DNA of 64,000 nt from Pseudomonadota bacterium (lineage in GTDB: Bacteria; Pseudomonadota; Alphaproteobacteria; Acetobacterales; Acetobacteraceae): NCBI GenBank assembly GCA_021818505.1, contig JAKADX010000001.1, positions 175,432-239,431 on the forward strand. Reading direction: 5' to 3'. Under the pieces are notes generated by a model. It was not told the DNA's origin and ran no database searches. It was given only the letters and a program-made list of their open reading frames with translations. Position numbers and translations under genes: made by a program. Positions 27,101-35,542 of the stretch are shown here, piece after piece (positions within the stretch are counted from its first letter, which is position 1; every line of letters starts with the position of its first letter).

Positions 27101-27119
27101 TCACGTTGCGGGAACGTGA
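27101..27119. promoter_or_regulatory. Operator-like inverted repeat upstream of the sugar cluster
   Basis: TCACGTT (27101-27107) and AACGTGA (27113-27119) are perfect reverse complements with a 5-base GCGGG centre. They lie 62-80 bases before the start of the first cluster gene, where a regulator could act. A smaller GTGATTTCAC palindrome is nearby at 27075-27084. The regulator is not identified. Confidence 0.45.
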
Positions 27120-27180
27120 TCCCGCCGCACGGACCGGCTCCGCTATTTTGCCCCCGTACGACACGGAGAGAGTGAGCTGA

Positions 27181-28185
27181 ATGCAGTCCGACCGGCTTCG
27201 CCCGGGCGACCGCGTGGTGGTACGCGCGCCTTCCGACATCCTCGCCAGCCTGGACGGCAGCGGCGCGCTCGGCGGCGTGCCGTTCATGCCCGAGATGCTG
27301 CGATACTACGGCCGCATCTTCACGGTCTCGCGACGGGTGGAGAAGATCTGCGACACGATCTGTCCCGTTGGCAGTCGGCGCATGGTGGACACCGTGTTCC
27401 TCGACGATCTGCGCTGCGACGGCAGCGGCCACGACGGCTGCCAGGCTGCGTGCCGGCTGTACTGGAAGGACGACTGGCTGGCGCGCATGGCACCAAACGC
27501 GCTGCCGCCGCGCCGGCCCGATGACGCGGCACTCACCGCGCTGGCCCGCGTCGCCGAGGCCAACGCGCGTCAGGCGCGGAACCGGGAGTACCATCGCTGC
27601 CAGGCGACCGAGGCGCCGCGCGCCAGCACGAAACTGCACGGCTGGGATCTGCGGCAATATCTTCGTGAAGCGCAGAGCGGCAATGTCACCTGGGGGCGGA
27701 TGCTCGCGATGCTCGCGTTCCGCATCCTGCCGTGGGAGCTGCGCGGCCTGCTGCGCCGCCCCGCTGCACAGTTGCCGCGGGAGCGCCGCAAACGCGGTGC
27801 GCCGCAACCGCCACCGCTCGATCTGCAGCCGGGCGAGTGGGTGGAAGTGCGCTCCCCGATCGAGATCGCGCGCACGCTGGACCGCAACAACTCCCATCGC
27901 GGCCTGTACTTCTCGGCCCCGGAAATGGCCACCGAGTGTGGCAAGCGATATCGCGTGCGCCGGCGCGTCAGCCGGATTATCGAGGAATCCTCCGGCCGCA
28001 TGCTGATCATGAAGAACGACTGCATCGAACTCGAAGGGCCGGTGTGCACCGGAGACCGTTCGTTCGGCCGTTGGTTCTGCCCGCGCGAGATTTATCCTTA
28101 CTGGCGCGAGGCCTGGCTCAGGCGCGTCGCCGCGCCGGCGCCCGCGGCAGCCAGAACAGTCGAGGCCGTTGTCACATCAAGTTGA
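27181..28185 (+). CDS. Protein of unknown function with a duplicated domain (334 aa)
   Basis: I do not recognise the function. The protein contains two related copies of a domain of about 95 residues, at about 7-102 and 217-315. Both begin with GD/GE-x-V-x-VR-x-P, have an F/YF-P/A-P-E-M turn (VPFMPEM, YFSAPEM), then a Y-G/GK-x-x-F/YRV-x-RRV strand, and end in a Cys-rich loop and YWKDDWL / YWREAWL. Cysteines occur as CDTIC, CDGSGHDGCQAAC, then CIELEGPVC and FC, suggesting metal or disulfide sites. The middle is a helical linker. It opens the sugar cluster, has a GGAGAG ribosome-binding site, and follows an operator-like palindrome. Confidence 0.8.
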   Translation: MQSDRLRPGDRVVVRAPSDILASLDGSGALGGVPFMPEMLRYYGRIFTVSRRVEKICDTICPVGSRRMVDTVFLDDLRCDGSGHDGCQAACRLYWKDDWLARMAPNALPPRRPDDAALTALARVAEANARQARNREYHRCQATEAPRASTKLHGWDLRQYLREAQSGNVTWGRMLAMLAFRILPWELRGLLRRPAAQLPRERRKRGAPQPPPLDLQPGEWVEVRSPIEIARTLDRNNSHRGLYFSAPEMATECGKRYRVRRRVSRIIEESSGRMLIMKNDCIELEGPVCTGDRSFGRWFCPREIYPYWREAWLRRVAAPAPAAARTVEAVVTSS

Positions 28186-28273
28186 GGGGTGGCCCCGTAA
28201 TACCGTCTTTGGTCTTTCCTGAGGAACCTCGTGGCGCTCTGTTTGTTCCGAATTCACCGATGCTATCTGCGGA

Positions 28274-29557
28274 GTGAGCAAGCACATGGATGGTGCCGCC
28301 GTGCCGCCTGACGATGCTGACCGCACGGTTGCCCGAAATGGCTGCCGGATCTGCGGCGGCGCGCTGCACCCGTTCGTCGATCTCGGCGTCTCGCCGCCGT
28401 GCGAGAGCTTCCTCGCAGCCGATCAGGTGCAGGGACCCGAGACGTTCTATCCGCTGGACGTGCGCATCTGCCCGACCTGCTGGCTGGCGCAGCTTCCCGA
28501 ACATGTATCGCCGGCCTCGATATTCCACGAATATGCTTACTTTTCCTCGTATTCCGACGCATGGATGACCCACGCGCGCGACTACGTCGCCATGGCGGTG
28601 CAGCGCTTCGGCCTGGATGAAGCGAGCTTCGTCATCGAACTGGCGAGCAACGACGGCTACCTGCTGCGCAACATGGTGGCGCGCGGCATCCCGTGTCTCG
28701 GCATCGAGCCGGCGCGCAATGTCGCCGCTGCCGCCGAGCAGGCGGCCGTGCCGACGCTGGTCGCCTTCTTCGGCCGTGACCTCGGCACGCGCCTCGCCGC
28801 GCAGGGACGCGCGGCGGATCTCATCATCGGCAACAACGTGTTGGCGCAGGTGCCCGACGTCAAGGACTTCGTCGCCGGCATTGCCACGCTGCTCAAGCCC
28901 GAAGGCGTGGTCTCGCTGGAGTTCCCGCATCTCGCGAGGATGATCGCGGGCAATCAGTTCGACACCATCTATCACGAGCATTTCTCCTACTTCTCGCTCG
29001 CGTCGGTCGAGCATCTGTTCGCATCCCTGGGCCTGCGGCTGTTCGATGTCGAGGAACTATGGACGCACGGCGGCTCATTGCGCGTCTATGGCTGCCGTGC
29101 CGACGCGGCGCATCGCACCGCGCCGTCGGTGGCGCGGCTGCGCGATGCGGAGGATGCGGCAGGGCTGCGCGATCTCGCGACCTACGCCGCCTTCGCGGCG
29201 CGCGTGCAGCAGACCAAGCACGATCTGCTGACGCTTCTGATCGGCCTGAAGCGCGAGGGCGCGCGCATCGCCGGCTACGGCGCGCCCGGAAAAGGCAACA
29301 CGCTGCTGAACTACTGCGGCATTCGCGCCGACCTGATGGAATTCACGGTCGATCGCAACCCGTACAAATGGGGCCGCTTCCTGCCTGGCACGCGCATTCC
29401 GATCCGTCCGCCGGAGGCGCTGGACGAGACCCGGCCTGACTACGTCCTCGTCCTGCCCTGGAACCTGCGCGAGGAGATCGCGCGGCAACTGGCGCCGCTG
29501 ACAGCGCGCGGCACGCGGCTGATCGTGCCCATCCCCCGCCCGGAGGTATTCACATGA
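28274..29557 (+). CDS. SAM-dependent C-methyltransferase (TylCIII/NovU-type, zinc-binding N-terminus)
   Basis: This 427-residue protein has the three-part layout of sugar C-methyltransferases. An N-terminal putative zinc-binding domain holds CRICGGALHPFVDLG and further cysteines (CPTC). A Rossmann SAM domain has VIELASNDGYLLRNMVARG at about 118-136 and IIGNNVLAQVPDVKDF. The C-terminal Methyltransf_14 domain includes ITGYGAPGKGNTLLNY-like AGYGAPGKGNTLLNYCG. Members methylate C3 of 4-keto-6-deoxy NDP-sugars. Start is GTG at 28274; an ATG at 28286 is possible. It overlaps the nucleotidyltransferase gene by ATGA. Confidence 0.88.
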   Translation: MSKHMDGAAVPPDDADRTVARNGCRICGGALHPFVDLGVSPPCESFLAADQVQGPETFYPLDVRICPTCWLAQLPEHVSPASIFHEYAYFSSYSDAWMTHARDYVAMAVQRFGLDEASFVIELASNDGYLLRNMVARGIPCLGIEPARNVAAAAEQAAVPTLVAFFGRDLGTRLAAQGRAADLIIGNNVLAQVPDVKDFVAGIATLLKPEGVVSLEFPHLARMIAGNQFDTIYHEHFSYFSLASVEHLFASLGLRLFDVEELWTHGGSLRVYGCRADAAHRTAPSVARLRDAEDAAGLRDLATYAAFAARVQQTKHDLLTLLIGLKREGARIAGYGAPGKGNTLLNYCGIRADLMEFTVDRNPYKWGRFLPGTRIPIRPPEALDETRPDYVLVLPWNLREEIARQLAPLTARGTRLIVPIPRPEVFT

Positions 29558-30393
29558 AAGTGGTCCTGTTCTGCGGCGGCCAGGGCCTGCGCATGCGCGG
29601 CGCGGCCGCCGGCGGCAATGGCGCCGACCTACCCAAGCCGATGGTGCCGCTCGGCACACGGCCGATCCTGTGGCACCTGATGAAATACTACGCGCATTTC
29701 GGCCACACCGACTTCATCCTCTGCCTCGGCTACAAGGGCGCCACCATCAAGGAGTTCTTCGCCGGCTACCAGGAATGGATCTCCAACGACTTCGTGCTCA
29801 CGGGCGGCGGGGCGCGACTGGAGCTGCTCAAGCGCGACATGGACGACTGGCGCATCACGCTCGTTGACACCGGGCAGGACGCCAATATCGGCGAGCGGCT
29901 GATGGCTGTACGGCCGTTCCTGAACGACGAGGAGATGTTCCTCGCCAATTACAGTGACGGGCTGAGCGACTGCCCGCTGCCAGCGATCACCGACCGGCTG
30001 ATCGAGACCGATGCGATTGCTGCCTGCATGATCGCGCGGCCCAACATCTCTCTGCACCTGGTCAACCACGACCGCGATGGGCGCGTGACCGGCGTGCTCG
30101 ACCCGGAGGAAGCGAACGCCTGGATCAACGCCGGCTTCTTCACCTTCCGCCGCGAGATATTCGACTATATGCGGCCCGGCGAGGAACTGGTGCTGGAACC
30201 GTTCCGCCGCCTGATCGCGGCGCGCAAGCTGGTCGCCTATCCTTATGCCGGGTTCTGGCGCTGCTGCGACACGTTCAAGGATCTGCAGACGCTGGAGAGT
30301 CTGCTGGCGCGCGGCCCGGCGCCGTGGGAGCTGTGGCGCCAGCCGGTGTCCGGACCGGCGCTGCCGGAACTGTCGCACGCGGCGGCCGGCTGA
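29554..30393 (+). CDS. rfbF: Glucose-1-phosphate cytidylyltransferase-like nucleotidyltransferase
   Basis: This 279-residue sugar-phosphate nucleotidyltransferase is closest in pattern to RfbF. It has the pyrophosphorylase signature GGQGLRMRG, LPKPMVPLGTRPILWHLMKYY, then GYKGATIKEFF, ANYSDGLSD (metal-binding Asp) and WINAGFFTFRREIF, with GFWRCCDTFKDLQTLE near the end. These mark the cytidylyl- rather than thymidylyltransferases. RfbF makes CDP-glucose for 3,6-dideoxyhexoses. No CDP-glucose 4,6-dehydratase lies nearby, so the substrate here is uncertain. Coupled to the methyltransferase by ATGA overlap; GGAGG lies just upstream of the ATG. Confidence 0.85.
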   Translation: MKVVLFCGGQGLRMRGAAAGGNGADLPKPMVPLGTRPILWHLMKYYAHFGHTDFILCLGYKGATIKEFFAGYQEWISNDFVLTGGGARLELLKRDMDDWRITLVDTGQDANIGERLMAVRPFLNDEEMFLANYSDGLSDCPLPAITDRLIETDAIAACMIARPNISLHLVNHDRDGRVTGVLDPEEANAWINAGFFTFRREIFDYMRPGEELVLEPFRRLIAARKLVAYPYAGFWRCCDTFKDLQTLESLLARGPAPWELWRQPVSGPALPELSHAAAG

Positions 30394-31038
30394 ATGCTGC
30401 GCCTGGTTCCCGAGCGCACGCCGCTCTCGATCCTGTGCCTCGGTGCGCACTCCGATGATATCGAGATCGGCGCCGGCGGCACGGTGCTCACGCTGCTGGC
30501 GCGCCATCCTGGATCACGGGTGCGCTGGGTGGTGTTCGGCGCCGCCGGCACGCGCGCCGACGAGGCGCAGGCGAGCGCGCGCGGATTCCTCTCGGATGCC
30601 GGCCAGTCGCGCGTCGATGTTCATGATTTTCGCGACGGCTTCTTCCCGGCGGCGTTCGCGACCATCAAGGACATGTTCGAGGCACTGAAGCAAGAGGAAC
30701 GTCCCGACCTGATCCTGACTCACATGCGCGCCGACCACCATCAGGACCACCGCACGCTGGCCGAGCTGACCTGGAACACGTTCCGCGATCATCTCGTGCT
30801 CGGCTATGAGATTCCGAAATACGACCCCGATCTCGGCAACCCGGAGCTGTTCGTGCCGCTCGCGCCCGAGATCGCCGAACGCAAGGTCACGCTGCTGATG
30901 ACGCATTTCCCGACGCAACGACAGCGGCGGTGGTTCGTGCCGGAGACGTTCCATGGCCTGATGCGGCTGCGCGGGTTGCAGGCGGCCGCGCCTTCGGGGC
31001 TGGCGGAGGGGTTCCATGCGCCGAAGCTGTGGCTATGA
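30394..31038 (+). CDS. PIG-L family deacetylase
   Basis: This 214-residue zinc-dependent hydrolase belongs to the PIG-L/LmbE family, which removes acetyl groups from N-acetylglucosaminyl substrates or related small molecules. The metal-binding motif is GAHSDDIEIGAGG (His-x-Asp-Asp) near residue 19, and the partner motif MRADHHQDHRTLAEL is near residue 110. The ATG begins immediately after the preceding TGA. In this cluster it may deacetylate an amino sugar intermediate; that is inference from context. Confidence 0.88.
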   Translation: MLRLVPERTPLSILCLGAHSDDIEIGAGGTVLTLLARHPGSRVRWVVFGAAGTRADEAQASARGFLSDAGQSRVDVHDFRDGFFPAAFATIKDMFEALKQEERPDLILTHMRADHHQDHRTLAELTWNTFRDHLVLGYEIPKYDPDLGNPELFVPLAPEIAERKVTLLMTHFPTQRQRRWFVPETFHGLMRLRGLQAAAPSGLAEGFHAPKLWL

Positions 31039-31045
31039 AGTCCCG

Positions 31046-31459
31046 TCAGTCGATCGCCGGCCAGGCCAGATCCTTTTCCGCCACCAGCGCGACCGGGCGC
31101 GGCCAGACGATGCCGAGCGCGGGATCGTCATAGCGTACCCCATCGGCGAAGTCCGGCGCATAGGGCACCGACATCTGATACAACACCTCGCAATCGTCGG
31201 TGAGCGTCAGAAAGCCGTGCGCGCAGCCCTCGGGGCTGCACAGCGCGGCGTCGCTTTCCGGCGACAGCTCGAACACCTGCCCGCGCAGCGTGCCGGCGCG
31301 GGGCGTGACCGACAGACTGGCCTGGACAAACACATTTGCAAGTCCGTGGGCCGCGAATTCATCGCGGCAAAACAGCCGGGCGAAGCTGCCACGCGCATCG
31401 GCGTGGCGCGTCAGCATTACCGCGACCAGGCTTGCGATGTCCGTCGCCTCGAACCGCAT
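31046..31459 (-). CDS. RmlC-like cupin (dTDP-4-dehydrorhamnose 3,5-epimerase family) with internal deletion
   Basis: The 137-residue product has the two ends of RmlC-type epimerases: DARGSFARLFCRDEF and VFVQASLSVT at the front, SPEGCAHGFLTLTDDCEVLYQM and RYDDPALGIVWP at the back. Between them the family's LRG-x-H-x-Q core, which includes the catalytic histidine, and the following two strands are missing: TLRG runs straight into QVFELSPESDAAL. About 40 residues are lost with the frame kept. Full-length relatives have about 180 residues. It is probably inactive as an epimerase, or altered. It is the only gene in this stretch on the minus strand. Confidence 0.75.
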   Translation of the reverse strand: MRFEATDIASLVAVMLTRHADARGSFARLFCRDEFAAHGLANVFVQASLSVTPRAGTLRGQVFELSPESDAALCSPEGCAHGFLTLTDDCEVLYQMSVPYAPDFADGVRYDDPALGIVWPRPVALVAEKDLAWPAID

Positions 31460-31491
31460 CCCTGCCCTGCGCTGCCGGCGCGAGGCGGAGT

Positions 31492-32754
31492 GTGACCGGG
31501 ATCGGAGAAAAACTCCACGCGCATGTCGCAGCGCTGTACCCGCTCTGCCGCAGCATCACCGGCGAAGGTCTGCGCGCCACGCTGCGCGACATCGGCGGAC
31601 GCATTCCGCTGCGCCTGACCGAGGTGCCGTCCGGCACACGCGTGCTGGACTGGGAGGTGCCGGACGAATGGACGTTGCGCGCCGCCTATGTCGCGACGGC
31701 CGACGGGCGACGCGTCATCGATGCCGCGCGGCACAATCTGCACATCGTCCAGTACAGCGAGTCGGTCGATCGGACGGTGACGCGGGCGGAGCTTGAGGCG
31801 CATCTGCACAGTCTGCCGGACCAGCCGGCGTTGATCCCCTACCGCACCAGCTACTATGTCCGCCAGTGGGGGTTCTGCCTCGCGCATCGTGAACGGCAGG
31901 CGCTGACGGACGAGACCTATCGCGTTCGCGTGGACACGACCCTGGCACCCGGCAGCCTGACCTATGGCGAGTGCGTGCTGCCGGGCGAGGAGGCAGGCGA
32001 GGTGCTGATCTCCGCGCATTGCTGCCACCCCTCGCTCGCCAACGACAATCTTGCCGCGATCGCGGTCGCGGTCGAGCTGGCGCAGGTGCTGGCGGCGCGC
32101 CCGCGGCGGCGCTTCACCTGGCGCTTCCTATTCGCACCGGGCACGATCGGCGCGATCTGCTGGCTCGCCGCCAACCGTGATGCACCATCGCGCGTGCGGC
32201 ACGGGCTGGTGCTCACCTGCCTCGGCGATTCCGCCGACCCCAGCTACAAGCAGAGCCGGCGGGGCGATGCGCCGATCGACCGCTACGCGACGCATGTGCT
32301 CGGCAACAGGCGCATTCTGCCGTTTAGCCCGACCGGCTACGATGAGCGGCAATTCTGCTCGCCGGGCTTCGATCTTCCGATGGGCAACCTGATGCGCTCG
32401 CCGGGTGGGACGTTTCCCGAGTATCACACCTCGGCCGACAATCCCGATTTCGTCCGGCCGGCGGCGCTCGCCGACTCGCTCGACACGCTGCTGCGAATCG
32501 TCGATCTCATCGAACACGACACCATGTGGCGCAACACCATGCCGTACGGCGAACCGCAGCTTGGGCGGCGGGGGCTGTACGACGGGGAAGTTGATCGGCT
32601 GGCGATGCTCTGGGTGCTGAACCTTTCGGACGGGCGCCATTCGCTGCTCGACATCGCCGAACGGTCGGGCCGTCCGTTCGCCGCGATCGTCGCGGCGGCG
32701 CACGCACTGCACGACACCGGCCTGCTGGTCACAGCTTGCGCATCGGCCGCATGA
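31492..32754 (+). CDS. DUF4910/DUF2172 aminopeptidase-like protein with C-terminal winged helix
   Basis: This 420-residue protein belongs to the DUF4910 family, which has an M28-like zinc peptidase fold. Marks are LYPLCRSITGEGLRATLRD at the N-terminus, the metal-binding SAHCCHPSLANDNLA near 175, LFAPGTIGAICWLA, and FPEYHTSADNPDFV near 315. The last 50 residues (DRLAMLWVLNLSDGRHSLLD) form the family's winged-helix tail. Such proteins recur in sugar and secondary-metabolite clusters, but no reaction is established. GTG at 31492 follows GGCGGAG and is chosen by homology. It overlaps the convergent SDR gene by 26 bases. Confidence 0.83.
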   Translation: MTGIGEKLHAHVAALYPLCRSITGEGLRATLRDIGGRIPLRLTEVPSGTRVLDWEVPDEWTLRAAYVATADGRRVIDAARHNLHIVQYSESVDRTVTRAELEAHLHSLPDQPALIPYRTSYYVRQWGFCLAHRERQALTDETYRVRVDTTLAPGSLTYGECVLPGEEAGEVLISAHCCHPSLANDNLAAIAVAVELAQVLAARPRRRFTWRFLFAPGTIGAICWLAANRDAPSRVRHGLVLTCLGDSADPSYKQSRRGDAPIDRYATHVLGNRRILPFSPTGYDERQFCSPGFDLPMGNLMRSPGGTFPEYHTSADNPDFVRPAALADSLDTLLRIVDLIEHDTMWRNTMPYGEPQLGRRGLYDGEVDRLAMLWVLNLSDGRHSLLDIAERSGRPFAAIVAAAHALHDTGLLVTACASAA

Positions 32755-33436
32755 CGATCTCCGTCACCTCCGCCGTCGCCGGCAGGGACAGTGCCGCCAG
32801 CAGCATCGCCGCAACGTCCTCCGGCGCCATCAGCGTACCGGGCGCCGCGCCGCGCCCCTCGGCCCGCAGGATCGCGGCTTGCATTGGTGTGTCGGTGCGG
32901 CCCGGAAACAAGCTGAGCACGCGCACGCCAGCCTCGTTCACCTCCGCGCGTAGTGCGTCCGCCGCGGCACGCAGCGCCGCCTTGCTCGCGGCATATGCGG
33001 CCATGCCCACGCCCGCCTGCTGCAAGGCTGCCGAGGAGTTGATGAACGCCACCTGGCCCCGTGCCGCACGCAATTGCTTAAGACATGCCGAGGTCAAAAG
33101 GAGCGGGCCATGCAGGTTGACCGCCTCAAGTTCCTGCCACGCGGCGGCGTCGAGCGTCGCCACGGGACCGCGCGCATAGGCGCCGGCGCTGTGGACCAGC
33201 ACGTCAAGACATTCGCCCGCCGCGGCGGCGATGCGCGCGCGATCGCCCGCGTCGGTCACGTCGGCGATCAGCGGCACCGAGTGGGGCCCGCAACCGGCGG
33301 CGGCATCGCGCAGTTTCGCCCCGTCGCGCCCGACCAGCACCACGCGCAGGCCGCGCTGCGCCAGCGCGGACGCGATGGCACGGCCGATGCCGCTGCCTGC
33401 CCCGGTCACGATTGCCACTTGTCCCGCCAGCACCAT
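32729..33436 (-). CDS. Short-chain dehydrogenase/reductase
   Basis: This 235-residue classical SDR oxidises or reduces an alcohol/ketone with NAD(P). The cofactor loop is TGAGSGIGRAIASALAQRG, followed by LVHSAGAY, the catalytic Ser in INSSAAL and the YxxxK pair in YAASKAALRA. The PG motif is in LSLFPGRTDTPM. It is transcribed away from the epimerase gene, with only 17 bases between their start codons, so the epimerase's ribosome-binding site fills the gap and its promoter must lie inside one of the genes. Confidence 0.88.
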   Translation of the reverse strand: MVLAGQVAIVTGAGSGIGRAIASALAQRGLRVVLVGRDGAKLRDAAAGCGPHSVPLIADVTDAGDRARIAAAAGECLDVLVHSAGAYARGPVATLDAAAWQELEAVNLHGPLLLTSACLKQLRAARGQVAFINSSAALQQAGVGMAAYAASKAALRAAADALRAEVNEAGVRVLSLFPGRTDTPMQAAILRAEGRGAAPGTLMAPEDVAAMLLAALSLPATAEVTEIVMRPMRKL

Positions 33437-33453
33437 TCGCGAGGAATCCGCCC

Positions 33454-34515
33454 ATGCGCATCCTGATCACCGGCAACATGGGCTACGTCGGCCCCGCCGT
33501 CGTCGCGCATCTGCGCGAGCGTCATCCCGGTGCCGAACTCATCGGCTTCGATACCGGGCTGTTCGCCTCTGCCGTGACCGCCACCGGCCCGGCGCCGGAG
33601 ACGCGGCTCGACGCGCAGCGTTTCGGCGACGTGCGCGACATCACCGCGGACGATCTCGCCGGCTGCGACGCGGTGGTACATCTGGCCGCCGTTTCCAACG
33701 ATCCGATCGGCAACCGATTCGAGGGCGTGACGGACGCGATCAACCGGGGTGCCAGCCTGCGGCTTGCCGCCTGCGCGCGCGACGCCGGCGTGCGCAACTT
33801 CGTCTTCGCCTCAAGCTGCAGCGTCTATGGCCTCGCTGATGCCGGTGCCCGACGGGAGACCGATGCCGTCGGCCCGCTGACCGCCTATGCCCGCTCCAAG
33901 GTCGCGACGGAGGAAGGGCTGCGGCAGATGGACGCGGCCGGCATGACCGTGACCTGCCTGCGCTTCGCCACCGCCTGCGGATTTTCCGAGCGGCTGCGGC
34001 TCGATCTGGTGCTCAACGATTTCGTCGCCTGCGCGCTGACCTCGGGCCAGATCACCGTGCTTTCGGACGGCACGCCCTGGCGGCCGCTGATCGATGTCGC
34101 CGACATGGCACGCGCGATCGAATGGGCGGCGCTGCGCGCGCCGGAACAGGGCGGGCGGATGCTGGTGGTCAATGCCGGGTCGGACGCGCGCAACCACCAG
34201 GTGCGCGACCTGGCCCACGCCGTGGCTGCCGCGGTGCCCGGCGCGCGCGTGTCGATCAACACCGCCGCCCCGCCGGACGCCCGCTCCTATCGCGTCGATT
34301 TCGGCCTGTTCCGGGAACTCGCGCCGGCGCACCAGCCGCAGGTCGATCTCGCCGCCTCGATCGCGGGGCTGGTCGAGGGACTGCGGGCGATCGGCTTCGC
34401 GGACGCGGAGTTCCGGCGCGCGCCGCGGCTGATCCGGCTAAACACGCTTTCCGCGCTGATCGAACGCGGGCTGCTGACCCCTGACCTACGTTGGGCGTGG
34501 CGCGCGGCGGCGTAA
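33454..34515 (+). CDS. NAD-dependent epimerase/dehydratase (extended SDR) acting on an NDP-sugar
   Basis: This 353-residue extended SDR has the NAD loop ITGNMGYVGPAVVAHLRER, VVHLAAVSNDPIGN, the catalytic FASSCSVYG and YARSKVATEEGL (YxxxK), and LRFATACG. It is the type found with sugar C-methyltransferases and RfbF-like enzymes and probably reduces or epimerises a keto-sugar nucleotide. The ATG at 33454 follows GAGGA by 8 bases, which decides it over an ATG at 33412. Its last 30 bases overlap the convergent ferritin-like gene. Confidence 0.88.
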   Translation: MRILITGNMGYVGPAVVAHLRERHPGAELIGFDTGLFASAVTATGPAPETRLDAQRFGDVRDITADDLAGCDAVVHLAAVSNDPIGNRFEGVTDAINRGASLRLAACARDAGVRNFVFASSCSVYGLADAGARRETDAVGPLTAYARSKVATEEGLRQMDAAGMTVTCLRFATACGFSERLRLDLVLNDFVACALTSGQITVLSDGTPWRPLIDVADMARAIEWAALRAPEQGGRMLVVNAGSDARNHQVRDLAHAVAAAVPGARVSINTAAPPDARSYRVDFGLFRELAPAHQPQVDLAASIAGLVEGLRAIGFADAEFRRAPRLIRLNTLSALIERGLLTPDLRWAWRAAA

Positions 34516-35490
34516 CAGGCCGAGCACGCGGATCGCCAGCCGCGCCAGCGCCGGCGTCGTGGTCGGCCGCCTCAGCCGCGCATCGTAGCCGGCGAAGCGG
34601 CGATCGTTCTCCGCCAGGCAGATCGCCATCAGATCGGCGGGACTCACGTCCACATCGCTCACCGCCTGGCTGCCGGTCAGGGTGAAGCTGTTATCCTGGG
34701 CCGGCGCCTGCTTGCCGTCGTCCAGCCCGCGCGCGATGCCCACCCGCTCCCACCCCAGAAAGGCCCAGACCGCAATCACCCGCATTTCGAACCAGATACG
34801 CCGGGGCAGCGACAGGCCGGCTCGGTGGGCGGCAAGCCAGTTGGCGAACAGCAGGATGTGGCGGGTTTCCTCCTGGATCACCGGCTCGAACGTATCGACC
34901 AGGGCGGGCGGGAAGTAGCCGGAGCGTTTCGCCAACTCGAACAGGCCGAAGGCGAAGAAGCTGTCGATGCACTCGGAGAAGCCGGTGACGAGATAGGCCC
35001 ATTCGGCATCCCGCGGCGGCAGGTAGGGTGGCTCGGGCGCCAGTGCGATGCCGTAGGCGGCGACCAGATCGGCCAGCACCTGCTTGTGCCGCCCCTCCTC
35101 CCACCCGTTTTGCTCGATCGCCGCACGCCAGTCGGGGTCGTCGATGGCGTGGGCGTAGGCGAGCATCCGCAGCCGGGCCTTGCCCTCGGTCTGCACCGCG
35201 ATGTCCCAGATCGGCAGGCTGACCAGCCGGTCCCGCGCCGCCGGCTCCAGCTTGGGCCAGGCGATGATGGAGGGTTTGTAGGGGTTGAACGTGTCGCGGA
35301 ACATCGCCGCCGCGGCGCGGCGATGCGCGGCGGTGCCGGGCCGCAGCGGGCCAGGATCGGTCCACTGCCAATGCCGTGCGGCATGGTCGGCGGCAGCGAC
35401 GGCTGCCGGGTCGGTCTGATCGAGCACGCCGAGCACCAGCCCGCCGGGCGGCGGGGGGAGCGTGTCGGCCTCCTGGGCGGATGGCGTCAT
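34486..35490 (-). CDS. Ferritin-like di-iron domain protein (334 aa)
   Basis: The protein shows a ferritin-like four-helix bundle with carboxylate/histidine motifs: QTEGKARLRMLAYAHAI, GWEEGRHKQVL (E-E-x-R-H), FSECIDSFFAFGLFELAK and IQEETRHILLFANWLA (E-E-x-R-H). These two EExxH-like pairs would hold a di-iron site. About 60 N-terminal and 70 C-terminal residues fall outside the core, and there is no signal peptide. The family includes oxidoreductases of unknown substrate. An oxidase or hydroxylase role is inferred from the site only. Transcribed on its own, toward the epimerase. Confidence 0.78.
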   Translation of the reverse strand: MTPSAQEADTLPPPPGGLVLGVLDQTDPAAVAAADHAARHWQWTDPGPLRPGTAAHRRAAAAMFRDTFNPYKPSIIAWPKLEPAARDRLVSLPIWDIAVQTEGKARLRMLAYAHAIDDPDWRAAIEQNGWEEGRHKQVLADLVAAYGIALAPEPPYLPPRDAEWAYLVTGFSECIDSFFAFGLFELAKRSGYFPPALVDTFEPVIQEETRHILLFANWLAAHRAGLSLPRRIWFEMRVIAVWAFLGWERVGIARGLDDGKQAPAQDNSFTLTGSQAVSDVDVSPADLMAICLAENDRRFAGYDARLRRPTTTPALARLAIRVLGLLRRRAPRPT

Positions 35491-35542
35491 GGCGCTTCAG
35501 ATGCCGCTGCCCGGCCGGAGCCGCAAGTCTCGCCCGGCCGCC

